This document shows positions 9,097 to 16,192 of a stretch of 32,957 nucleotides of DNA, one piece after another. The stretch is taken from NCBI GenBank assembly GCA_025965975.1, contig JAOPVX010000401.1:1-32957 (forward strand), read 5' to 3'. The stretch comes from Mycobacterium sp. Lineage in GTDB: Bacteria > Actinomycetota > Actinomycetes > Mycobacteriales > Mycobacteriaceae. How positions within the stretch are numbered: the stretch's first letter is position 1; each line of letters starts with the position of its first letter. Both the position numbers and the translations under genes were made by a program. The notes beneath the pieces are model-generated. The model saw only the letters and a list, made by a program, of their open reading frames with translations. It was not told the origin of the DNA and did no database searches.

Positions 9097-9517
9097 CTAG
9101 CCGAAACTACGCGGCAAATTGGATATGTTGGGCGGCGCCGTCGTCGTCACCGGGGGCGGCGCCATATTCGGTACAGAAACTTGTGCCGGAGGCTGCCATG
9201 GCGTATCGGCGAGCTGGCTTCCCCCGGCGGCGCATGGCAGCCGTTGTCCCCCGACCCCCAGACACCGCCCGTCGATTCACAACACCACCGCTCGTGGTCG
9301 AGCACATCTTCGGTGGTGTACTGGGGCGGGTGGTTGTTCATGCAGAAGTCGTATGCGCCGATGTCCCACGCGGTGTTGTTGCCCCCGTTGTTGGGTCGGC
9401 AGCGGCAATGCTGGGGTAGCCGACACCGATGGTGGAGTATCCGACACCGATGGTGGAGTATCCGACCGGGATTGCGCCCGCGGCGACGAGGGAGCAAAGC
9501 CGGTAGTTGTTTTTCGT
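9097..9517 (-). pseudogene. Decayed small secreted Cys-rich protein
   Basis: Three pieces of one secreted protein can be read in different frames. The N-terminal piece is a signal peptide (KNNYRLCSLVAAGAIP, then GVGYSTI repeats, then PSIAAADP). The middle is NTAWDIGAYDFCMNNHPP followed by ERWCCESTGGVWGSG and CHAPPG, the C...CC...C pattern of small mycobacterial exported proteins. The tail is DTPWQPPAQVSVPNMAPPP ending in LPRSFG and a stop at 9097. Adding one G to the G5 run at 9382-9386 and one to the G5 run at 9221-9225 (minus strand) joins all three. The expected ATG is ACG at 9515-9517, five bases after the TetR stop. Either a real pseudogene or partly a sequencing artefact. Confidence 0.7.
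9420..9461. repeat. Two perfect 21-base tandem copies
   Basis: Two identical 21-base units (9420-9440 and 9441-9461) lie in the signal-peptide part of the decayed secreted gene and encode GVGYSTI twice on the minus strand. A third, diverged unit (GVGYPSI) adjoins on the low-coordinate side, so the array grew by in-frame duplication. Confidence 0.85.
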
Positions 9518-9522
9518 GGCCG

Positions 9523-10071
9523 CTAAGGCGGTGGCGCCACCAAATATCGCTGAACCGTGGGTCCAAGCCAGGCGACTAGCTCATCGCGTGACATGCCGAC
9601 GACGGGCGGCACCTGCAGGATGTAGCGGCACAACGCCATGCCCAGAACCTGGGTCGCGACCAGGCCGGCGCTGCGGGCGGGCGCGTCGGGATTGATCTTC
9701 GCGATCGCGGGCAGCAGCTGACCCGCGAAGATCTCCCGCATCCGTCGCGCCGCCTCGGGATTCGTGGTGCTCGACCTCAGCAGCACGATCAGCGCCTCGT
9801 CGCCTTCCCATCGATTCATGAAGTGGGCGACGACGCGCTCGCCCACTTGGTCGCGGTCCACGTCGGACAGATCCGGGATATGCAGGTTGAAGTCGGCCGC
9901 CGCGGCGAACAGTTCGTTCTTGTTGCCGAAGTACCGCATGACCATCGACGGATCGATGTTCGCGTCCGCGGCGATCGCCCGGATGGTGGCGCGCTCGAAT
10001 CCGGATGCGGCGAATCTCTCGCGCGCCGCGGCGAGGATCACCCCCTTGGTTTCCGCTGAGGATCTACCCAT
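9523..10071 (-). CDS. TetR-family transcriptional regulator
   Basis: A 182-residue TetR repressor. The helix-turn-helix is at about 28-50 (ATIRAIAADANIDPSMVMRY, then FGNKNELF), followed by an all-helical ligand/dimer domain ending in YILQVPPVVGMSRDELVAWL. The ATG at 10071 is preferred to an open extension to 10137, because the family consensus begins just before the ETKGVILAAARERF helix and the extension would run through operator sequence. It is divergent from a flavin monooxygenase gene, with palindromic sites in the 93-base gap, so it very probably represses itself and that enzyme. The inducing ligand is unknown, perhaps the enzyme's aromatic substrate. Confidence 0.9.
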   Translation of the reverse strand: MGRSSAETKGVILAAARERFAASGFERATIRAIAADANIDPSMVMRYFGNKNELFAAAADFNLHIPDLSDVDRDQVGERVVAHFMNRWEGDEALIVLLRSSTTNPEAARRMREIFAGQLLPAIAKINPDAPARSAGLVATQVLGMALCRYILQVPPVVGMSRDELVAWLGPTVQRYLVAPPP

Positions 10072-10083
10072 GCCAACAAGTGT

Positions 10084-10103
10084 AGGCCAACAACTGTTGA
10101 CAT
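10084..10103. promoter_or_regulatory. Putative TetR operator, TetR-proximal
   Basis: An imperfect 8-4-8 inverted repeat, AGGCCAAC-AACT-GTTGACAT, with 6 of 8 arm positions paired. The core CAACA-AC-TGTTG (10088-10099) is perfect. It shares CCAAC/GTTG with the stronger site at 10128-10147. A third, weaker copy (ATGCCAAC-AAGT-GTAGGCCA, 10070-10089) overlaps the tetR start codon. Confidence 0.6.
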
Positions 10104-10127
10104 GCCGGAGATCGCGCGGCATAGTTG

Positions 10128-10147
10128 ATGCCAACAAGCGTTGGCAT
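10128..10147. promoter_or_regulatory. Putative TetR operator, monooxygenase-proximal
   Basis: A perfect 8-4-8 inverted repeat, ATGCCAAC-AAGC-GTTGGCAT, five bases upstream of the AAGGAG ribosome-binding site of the monooxygenase gene. Size, symmetry and location between divergent tetR and target genes are as expected for a TetR dimer site that blocks the monooxygenase promoter. Confidence 0.75.
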
Positions 10148-10164
10148 ATGGCAAGGAGCTACAG

Positions 10165-11304
10165 ATGTTCGACACAGATGTCCTCATCATCGGAGCGGGC
10201 CCGAGCGGACTCACGCTGGCCGCGTCGCTGGTCAAGGACGGTATTGTGACGACCGTGGTGGACCGGCAGGCCGCAGGCGCCAACACGTCGCGCGCCGCCG
10301 TCGTAAACGCCCGCACGCTCGAGGTCCTCGAAGACCTCGACGTGGCCGGGCGGCTGGTCAAGAAGGGGATCAAGGCGCCGCGGTTCAGCATCCGCGACCG
10401 GGCCCGCACGCTTATCCCGATCGACTTCAGCGAGCTGCCCACCGACTACCCCTACTCGCTGATGGTTCCGCAGTCGACGACCGAGAAGCTGTTGCTCGAT
10501 CGGCTGCTCCAGCTCGGTGGCTCCGTCATCAGGCCCAAGACGCTGACCTCGATCACGCAGGGCGCGGACGCGGTGACTGCCACGTTCGACGACGGCGACA
10601 TCATCCTGGCCCGCTACGCGGTCGGCGCCGACGGCATCCACAGCACCGTGCGGGAGCAGTCGGGTATCGGATTCGAGGGTGGTGTGTACGGCGAATCATT
10701 CGTGCTCGCCGACGTTCGGCTCAGTGGCGAAGCACCTGCCGACGAGGTCATCCTGTTCTGGGCCAAGGCGGGCCTTACGGTGGTGGCGCCGCTTCCCGGC
10801 GACATCTTCCGCATTGTCGCGCCGGTCGCCGACGCGCCGGAGGAGCCGTCGGCGCAGTACATCCAGCAGATCCTGGATAGCCGCGGCCCCGGCGCCGGAC
10901 GAATGGTCGTCACGGACGTCGTCTGGGGCTCGCGCTTCCGGATCCACCACCGCGTTGCCAACACCTACCGGGCCGGGCGACTTCTGTTGTCCGGCGATGC
11001 CGCTCATGTACACAGCCCGGCAGGAGGCCAGGGCATGAACCTGGGCATCCAGGACGCTGTCGCATTGGCCGACGCCCTTGCCTGCGTGCTCGGGGGCGCT
11101 CCCGACAGCACGCTCGATGATTACAGCGCCGCGCGCCGCCCGATCGCACAGCAGGTCGTCGAAATGACCGACCGGCTAACGCGACTGGCGACGCTGCCGC
11201 AAGCCGCTCGCCCGGTGCGCAATGCCGTCGGCGGTTTGACCGGGCGGGTTCCTTCGGTTCGGCGTGCGCTGGCGATGCGGCTCAGCGGGCTGGTTTACCG
11301 CTGA
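10165..11304 (+). CDS. FAD-dependent aromatic-ring-type monooxygenase
   Basis: A 379-residue flavoprotein of the PHBH/FAD_binding_3 group. It has the dinucleotide motif GAGPSG at 10-15, the DG motif GADGIHS at 154-160, and the GD motif SGDAAHVHSPAGGQGMNLG from about 276. It would use NAD(P)H and oxygen to hydroxylate an aromatic or polycyclic compound. The start ATG at 10165 has a strong AAGGAG six bases upstream; an in-frame TTG at 10141 lies inside the operator and is rejected. It ends soon after the FAD domain and lacks the extra C-terminal domain of longer homologues. Control by the divergent TetR is likely. Substrate unknown; antibiotic inactivation is possible but not shown. Confidence 0.9.
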   Translation: MFDTDVLIIGAGPSGLTLAASLVKDGIVTTVVDRQAAGANTSRAAVVNARTLEVLEDLDVAGRLVKKGIKAPRFSIRDRARTLIPIDFSELPTDYPYSLMVPQSTTEKLLLDRLLQLGGSVIRPKTLTSITQGADAVTATFDDGDIILARYAVGADGIHSTVREQSGIGFEGGVYGESFVLADVRLSGEAPADEVILFWAKAGLTVVAPLPGDIFRIVAPVADAPEEPSAQYIQQILDSRGPGAGRMVVTDVVWGSRFRIHHRVANTYRAGRLLLSGDAAHVHSPAGGQGMNLGIQDAVALADALACVLGGAPDSTLDDYSAARRPIAQQVVEMTDRLTRLATLPQAARPVRNAVGGLTGRVPSVRRALAMRLSGLVYR

Positions 11305-11698
11305 TCAGCTGCGCGTGCCCGCGGGTGCGGTAGGACAGCACCGCCACGGCGGCGGCCACCTCGACCGCCGCCACCAGGGTCGCCAGACCCATCAGCGTCG
11401 ACTGCTGACCCGTTGTCGCCGTGTGCAATCCGTGGTGATGCGACGGCGCGGGCAGGTGCACCGCGATCATCGCGATGTTCATCAGCCCGACGACGCACCA
11501 GGCGCGCAGTGTCCCGCGCAGCCACAGGTCGCGGGCGCAGTACACGCAGGCGGCGATCATCGCGGCCAGCAGAAGGCCCGCCACGACGTTGGACGCATGG
11601 CCGAGCATCGCGGCATGCAGACCCGCCGAACTCAATGCGAGTACTGCACACGCCCGACGCCCGAACACTGGGCCCCCGCGCAAGCTGGGGACGGACAT
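11282..11698 (-). CDS. Small membrane protein of unknown function
   Basis: A 138-residue protein with four hydrophobic segments (about 15-33, 36-57, 66-85 and 104-126) and a histidine cluster PAPSHHHGLH between spans 3 and 4 that could bind metal. ATG at 11698 is chosen because AGGAG lies four bases upstream; a GTG at 11710 is the alternative. Its last 23 bases overlap the end of the convergent monooxygenase gene. No family is recognised with confidence. Confidence 0.65.
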   Translation of the reverse strand: MSVPSLRGGPVFGRRACAVLALSSAGLHAAMLGHASNVVAGLLLAAMIAACVYCARDLWLRGTLRAWCVVGLMNIAMIAVHLPAPSHHHGLHTATTGQQSTLMGLATLVAAVEVAAAVAVLSYRTRGHAQLISGKPAR

Positions 11699-11797
11699 CT
11701 CGCTCCTCACACAGGTACAGACTCATCGAACGCGCGATTCTCATCGCTGCCGCTCGAGAATTTCCATCCTCGCAGCAATGGCGGCGTGTGTCGCTGC

Positions 11798-13411
11798 TTA
11801 CAGCCCGAGGAACTTGACGGTCTCCTTGCGCATGTCGACCTTGCGGACCTTGCCGGTGATCGTCATCGGGAACTCGTCGACGATCTGGACGTAGCGCGGG
11901 ATCTTGTAGTGCGCCAACTTCCCGGTCGCGAAGGCTTTGACGGCGTCGGCATCGAGCGCGGGCCGGCCCGGCTTCATCCGGATCCACGCGCAGATTTCCT
12001 CGCCGTACTTCTCGTCAGGGACCCCGATCACCTGAGCGTCCTCGATGTCGGGATGGGTGTAGAGGAACTCCTCGACCTCGCGGGGATAGACGTTCTCCCC
12101 GCCGCGGATCACCATGTCCTTGATGCGCCCAACGATGTTGCAGTAGCCGTCGTGCCGCATGATCGCCAGATCGCCGGTGTGCAGCCAGCCGTCATGGTCG
12201 ATCGCCTCGCGCGTCTTCTCCTCGTCCTGCCAGTAACCGAGCATTACCGAGTAGCCACGGGTGCAGAACTCGCCTGGCTCGCCGCGCTCGGCGACGGCGC
12301 CGGTGGCCGGGTCGATGATCTTGATCTCCACGTGCGGATGAGCACGGCCGATCGAGGCGGTACGCCGGTCGAGGTCGTCGTCGACCCGGGTCTGGCAGGA
12401 CACCGGCGATGTCTCGGTCATCCCGTACGCGATGGAGAACTCGGCCATGTTCATGTCGTTCATGCAGCGCTTCATGACCTCGACGGGACAGACCGACCCG
12501 GCCATGATGCCGGTACGCAACGACGACAAGTCGCGGTTGGCGAGATCGGGGTCGCCGAGCATCGCGATGAACATCGTCGGGACGCCGTAAACGGCGGTGC
12601 ACCTTTCGGATTCGAGCGCATCGAGCGTCAGCGCCGGATCGAATCCTGGCGCGGGTATGACCATAGTTGCCCCGTGGGCGGTGCAGCCGAGATTGCCAAG
12701 CACCATGCCGAAGCAATGGTAGAACGGCACAGGGATGCAGAGTTTGTCGTCGGGCCCGAGATTCAGTAGCTCGGTGGTGAAGAATCCGTTGTTGAGGATG
12801 TTGCGATGCGAGAGCGTCGCTCCCTTCGGGAAACCCGTTGTGCCCGAAGTGTATTGGATGTTGATCCGTTGGTTGTTGTCGAGTGCGGCCGTTCTCGCGC
12901 GCAGATCGTCGACGGGTACGGTGTCCGCGCGGTTTTTCAGGTCCTGCCAGTCGTCGGTGTCGAGGAACAACACTTCCTGCAGTTCGGCCGTCTCGGTACG
13001 CACCTCGTCGACCATGCTGACGTAATCCGAGGTCTTGAACGCCGTGGCGGAGATGAGGGTTCGGGCACCCGACTGCCTCAACACATAAGCGAGTTCATGC
13101 GTGCGGTACGCGGGGTTGATGGTAACCAGGATGGCGCCGATCTTGGCGGTCGCATACTGCACGATGGTCCATTCGGGACAGTTCGGCGCCCAGATGCCCA
13201 CGCGATCACCGTGCTCAAGGCCGAGCGACATGAGACCGCGTGCGATCACATCGATTTCGTCGTTGAGTTCGCCGTACGTCCATCTGCGGGTGCTTGCCAT
13301 GTCAACGAGCGCCTCCGCGCCGGGATTCGCCCGAACGGTCCGTTCGAAGTTCTCGCCGATGGTCTCTTCCAGGATCGGGATGTCGGTCGGTCCTGCGTCG
13401 TACGACTTCAT
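11798..13411 (-). CDS. Fatty-acyl-CoA synthetase (FadD-type, AMP-forming)
   Basis: A 537-residue ANL-superfamily enzyme that activates a carboxylic acid to an acyl-AMP and then an acyl-CoA. Motifs are the P-loop YTSGTTGFPKG (187-197), YGMTETSPVS, GWLHTGDLA, the hinge GRIKDMVIRGGENVYPREVEE, and the catalytic lysine in MTITGKVRK (about Lys521). Short length without a long insertion suggests a medium- or short-chain FadD rather than a FAAL. The ATG at 13411 has GGGAGG seven bases upstream; an open extension to 13447 is rejected. It is divergent from the epoxide hydrolase across 94 bases containing inverted repeats. It could activate acids made by the neighbouring oxidative enzymes, but this is only a contextual guess. 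It resembles FadD35, but I do not assign a symbol. Confidence 0.9.
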   Translation of the reverse strand: MKSYDAGPTDIPILEETIGENFERTVRANPGAEALVDMASTRRWTYGELNDEIDVIARGLMSLGLEHGDRVGIWAPNCPEWTIVQYATAKIGAILVTINPAYRTHELAYVLRQSGARTLISATAFKTSDYVSMVDEVRTETAELQEVLFLDTDDWQDLKNRADTVPVDDLRARTAALDNNQRINIQYTSGTTGFPKGATLSHRNILNNGFFTTELLNLGPDDKLCIPVPFYHCFGMVLGNLGCTAHGATMVIPAPGFDPALTLDALESERCTAVYGVPTMFIAMLGDPDLANRDLSSLRTGIMAGSVCPVEVMKRCMNDMNMAEFSIAYGMTETSPVSCQTRVDDDLDRRTASIGRAHPHVEIKIIDPATGAVAERGEPGEFCTRGYSVMLGYWQDEEKTREAIDHDGWLHTGDLAIMRHDGYCNIVGRIKDMVIRGGENVYPREVEEFLYTHPDIEDAQVIGVPDEKYGEEICAWIRMKPGRPALDADAVKAFATGKLAHYKIPRYVQIVDEFPMTITGKVRKVDMRKETVKFLGL

Positions 13412-13432
13412 CGGTCCGCCTCCCGCCCGGAT

Positions 13433-13447
13433 GTGCACCAATTGCAC
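13433..13447. promoter_or_regulatory. Inverted repeat in a divergent promoter region
   Basis: GTGCA-CCAAT-TGCAC, a perfect 5-5-5 inverted repeat between the divergent acyl-CoA synthetase and epoxide hydrolase starts. It could be an operator; no regulator gene is adjacent, and short repeats of this size also arise by chance. Confidence 0.35.
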
Positions 13448-13448
13448 G

Positions 13449-13470
13449 CCGCCGTCGCGCGACGCGGCGG
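13449..13470. repeat. GC-rich imperfect palindrome
   Basis: CCGCCGTCGC faces GCGACGCGGCGG with one unpaired base. It lies two bases after the preceding inverted repeat, in the same divergent gap. It could form a hairpin in the epoxide hydrolase leader or be an operator. Confidence 0.35.
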
Positions 13471-13505
13471 ATTTTGCCGGAAATGGTCCGTGACAAGATC
13501 AGCGC

Positions 13506-14609
13506 ATGGCACCGATCAACCCGTTCCGCATCGCAGTTCCCGACGCTGATCTCCACGACCTGCGGGCGCGGCTGGTTCACACGCGATGGCCGGAGGCCGA
13601 ATGCGTCGACGATTGGAGTCAGGGCATCCCGCTGAGCTACACCCGTGAGCTGGCCGACTATTGGGCAGGTGAATACGACTGGCGCGCACGCGAAGCCGCG
13701 CTGAACAGGTTCGACCAGTTCAGCACCGAGATCGACGGCCTCGACATTCATTTCATCCACCAGCGTTCGGCTGATGACGACGCGTTTCCGCTGCTGATCA
13801 CGCACGGCTGGCCCGGATCCGTCGTCGAGTTCCACAAGGTGATCGAGCCGTTGACCGCCGCGGGGTTTGACGTGGTGTGCCCGTCGCTGCCCGGATACGG
13901 CTTCTCCGGTAAACCGGCGGGCACCGGTTGGGGTGTCGCCAAGATCGCCGAGGCGTGGGAGACGCTGATGGGCCGGCTTGGCTACGAGCGCTACGGCGCG
14001 CAGGGCGGCGACTGGGGCGCCGCGGTCACCACGCAAATCGGGCGCAACGGCGGCCGCTGCGCGGCGATCCACGTGAACATGCCGCTCGGCACGCCGCCCG
14101 GCAGCCTGGCCAATCCGACCGACGAGGAACAGCAGGCGCTTGCCCGCCTCGACTACTACCGCAAATGGGACAACGGCTACGCCAAACAGCAGTCGACGCG
14201 GCCGCAGACCATCGGCTACGGGTTGGTCGACTCCCCCGTCGGGCAGCTGGCGTGGATCGTCGAGAAGTTCTGGTCGTGGACGGACTGCGACGGTCATCTC
14301 GAGAACGTGCTCACCCGTGACGAGCTTCTCGACAACGTGATGCTGTATTGGGCGACCGCGTCGGCGGCGTCGTCGGCCCGGCTGTACTGGGAGAGCTTCA
14401 CCGTCTTCGGCGGGGGCGAACCCGTCAAGCTGCCCACGGGTGTCGCGGCCTTCCCGAAGGAGATCCTTCGCGCGCCGCGCAGCTGGTGCGAGGCCGGCTA
14501 CAACATTACCCATTGGACGACGATGCCGCGCGGCGGGCACTTCGCTGCGTTCGAGCAGCCCGAGCTATTCGTCGACGACGTGAGTGCCTTTTTCGCTACC
14601 GTGCGCTAG
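13506..14609 (+). CDS. Epoxide hydrolase, microsomal (EHN) type
   Basis: A 367-residue alpha/beta hydrolase with the N-terminal EHN domain of microsomal-type epoxide hydrolases (NPFRIAVPDADLHDLRARL, then TRWPE). The oxyanion motif HGWPGS is at 100-105, the nucleophile is Asp169 in QGGDWGAA, and the base is His345 in PRGGHFAAFEQPELF. A likely epoxide-activating tyrosine is in the YWATASAASSARLYWE segment. It converts epoxides to diols by a covalent ester intermediate. Length is normal for bacterial members. The stop codon directly abuts the ATG of the following FAD/NAD(P) protein, so the two are probably one operon that makes and opens an epoxide or handles its product. Confidence 0.92.
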   Translation: MAPINPFRIAVPDADLHDLRARLVHTRWPEAECVDDWSQGIPLSYTRELADYWAGEYDWRAREAALNRFDQFSTEIDGLDIHFIHQRSADDDAFPLLITHGWPGSVVEFHKVIEPLTAAGFDVVCPSLPGYGFSGKPAGTGWGVAKIAEAWETLMGRLGYERYGAQGGDWGAAVTTQIGRNGGRCAAIHVNMPLGTPPGSLANPTDEEQQALARLDYYRKWDNGYAKQQSTRPQTIGYGLVDSPVGQLAWIVEKFWSWTDCDGHLENVLTRDELLDNVMLYWATASAASSARLYWESFTVFGGGEPVKLPTGVAAFPKEILRAPRSWCEAGYNITHWTTMPRGGHFAAFEQPELFVDDVSAFFATVR

Positions 14610-15992
14610 ATGGGGAGGACGATCGAGGCCGATTACCTGGTGGTCGGTGCGGGCGCGATGGGCATGGCGTTCGCCGACACCCTGGTCAGTGAGACCAACG
14701 CGACCGTGGTTGTGGTCGACCGCAACCACCAACCCGGCGGGCACTGGACTGTGGCTTATCCCTTCGTGCGGCTGCATCAACCGTCGGCCTACTACGGCGT
14801 GAACTCACGGGATCTCGGCAGCGACACCATCGATCACAGTGGCCTCAACGCCGGCTACTACGAGCTGGCCAGCGGCGCCGAGGTGTGCGCGTACTTCGAC
14901 GCGGTGATGCAGCAGCAACTGCTGCCGACGGGCCGAGTCACCTACCTGCCGATGAGCGAATACCTCGGCGACGGCCGGGTCCGCACGCTCGGCGGGGACG
15001 AGATCGAGGTGTCCGCACACCGGGTGGTCACCACTCACGTTGACATCGTGGTGCCGTCGATGCGCCCGCCGTCCTACGACGTCGACCCCGATGTCGACTG
15101 CGTGCCGCCCAACGAGCTGCCGCGAATCCGCGAGGCAAGAGACCGCTACGTGATCGTCGGCGCGGGCAAGACCGCGATGGACGCGTGCCTGTGGCTGCTG
15201 CGCCACGGCATCGAGCCACGGCGGTTGACCTGGATCAAACCCCGTGACTCCTGGATATTGGACCGCGCCACGATCCAGCCCGGTCCGCAGTTCGCAAAGC
15301 GGGTGCTCGCCGACTTCTCCGGACAACTCGCGGCGGTGCTCCAGGCCGAATCGCTGCCGGATCTATTCGACCGGCTGGAAGCCAAGGGCAGCCTGCTGCG
15401 CATCGACACCTCCGTTGACCCGACCATGTACCGGTGCGCCATTTTGTCCCTTGCCGAACTCGATGCGCTGCGGGACATCGACGATGTGGTCCGCGTTGGC
15501 CACGTCCAGTCGATCGAGCCCGGCCGTGTCGCGCTGGCCGGCGGGACGCTCGACCTCGACGGCTCAGCCCTCTACATCGACTGCACCGCAGACGGTTTGG
15601 GGCGGCGGGAACCGACCGCGGTGTTCAGCGGCGGCCACATCTCGCTGCAGACCGTGCGGACCTGCCAACCCGCGTTCAGCGCGGCCGTCATCGCCCACGT
15701 GGAAGCGACGTACCCCGACGACGCCACCAGAAATGCGTTCTGCAACCCTGTCCCCTACCCGCACGAGCCGACCGACTGGCTGCGAATGATGCTGACGTTC
15801 AACCGAAATCAACTACAGTGGTTCTCCGATCCCGACATGATGGCGTGGGTCGACGCCGCAAGGCTGAACGTCCTGCACCACGTGACCGCGGCAGTCAGCG
15901 AGCGGGCGCGCGAGAAGATCATCTCCGTCCTGAGTTCGCAGCTGCCCGCCATCAACGACAAGCTGGAGAAGCTGCTCGCGCATGCCGGTTGA
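14610..15992 (+). CDS. FAD/NAD(P)-binding oxidoreductase
   Basis: A 460-residue protein with two dinucleotide-binding sites: VVGAGAMGMA at the N-terminus (glycines 13, 15 and 18), followed by VVVVDRN and PGGHW, and a second one VIVGAGKTAMDACLW from about 181. This two-site layout resembles flavin-containing monooxygenases, although the family fingerprint between the sites was not seen. It starts on the base right after the epoxide hydrolase stop. Reaction unknown; by context it may oxidise the substrate or product of the hydrolase. Confidence 0.82.
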   Translation: MGRTIEADYLVVGAGAMGMAFADTLVSETNATVVVVDRNHQPGGHWTVAYPFVRLHQPSAYYGVNSRDLGSDTIDHSGLNAGYYELASGAEVCAYFDAVMQQQLLPTGRVTYLPMSEYLGDGRVRTLGGDEIEVSAHRVVTTHVDIVVPSMRPPSYDVDPDVDCVPPNELPRIREARDRYVIVGAGKTAMDACLWLLRHGIEPRRLTWIKPRDSWILDRATIQPGPQFAKRVLADFSGQLAAVLQAESLPDLFDRLEAKGSLLRIDTSVDPTMYRCAILSLAELDALRDIDDVVRVGHVQSIEPGRVALAGGTLDLDGSALYIDCTADGLGRREPTAVFSGGHISLQTVRTCQPAFSAAVIAHVEATYPDDATRNAFCNPVPYPHEPTDWLRMMLTFNRNQLQWFSDPDMMAWVDAARLNVLHHVTAAVSERAREKIISVLSSQLPAINDKLEKLLAHAG

Positions 15993-16049
15993 TATTCGAG
16001 TCGCACGCTACTCGCGTGTCACCGGCCGACTTTGGTCATCATCGACGCC

Positions 16050-16121
16050 ATGACGACGACACCCGACGATCAGGACTGGCTGCGCCTGGCCGACGAAGCC
16101 TTCATCCCTCTTGGTCGTTGA
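16050..16121 (+). other. Short open frame, possible gene remnant
   Basis: A 23-codon frame, MTTTPDDQDWLRLADEAF then IPLGR and stop. The start looks like a normal acidic mycobacterial N-terminus that breaks off. It lies in the 200-base gap between the FAD protein and the ABC exporter, and may be the 5' stub of a deleted gene. It could equally be chance. The rest of the gap shows nothing. Confidence 0.25.
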
Positions 16122-16192
16122 CCCTGCGCTGAGGGCGTGGATCCTCGAGTGGGCAGGGCCGTGTACGCAGAGTCAATCAACTCGCCGATGAC

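Noticed and set aside
9147-9566. A 139-codon intact gene in the 9.1-9.6 kb region
   Set aside because: Its N-terminal half is an out-of-frame reading of the signal peptide and overlaps tetR, and its C-terminus is out of frame with the Pro-rich tail; it is better explained as a pseudogene.
10141-10164. TTG start for the flavin monooxygenase
   Set aside because: It overlaps the operator and the AAGGAG site; the ATG at 10165 has correct spacing.
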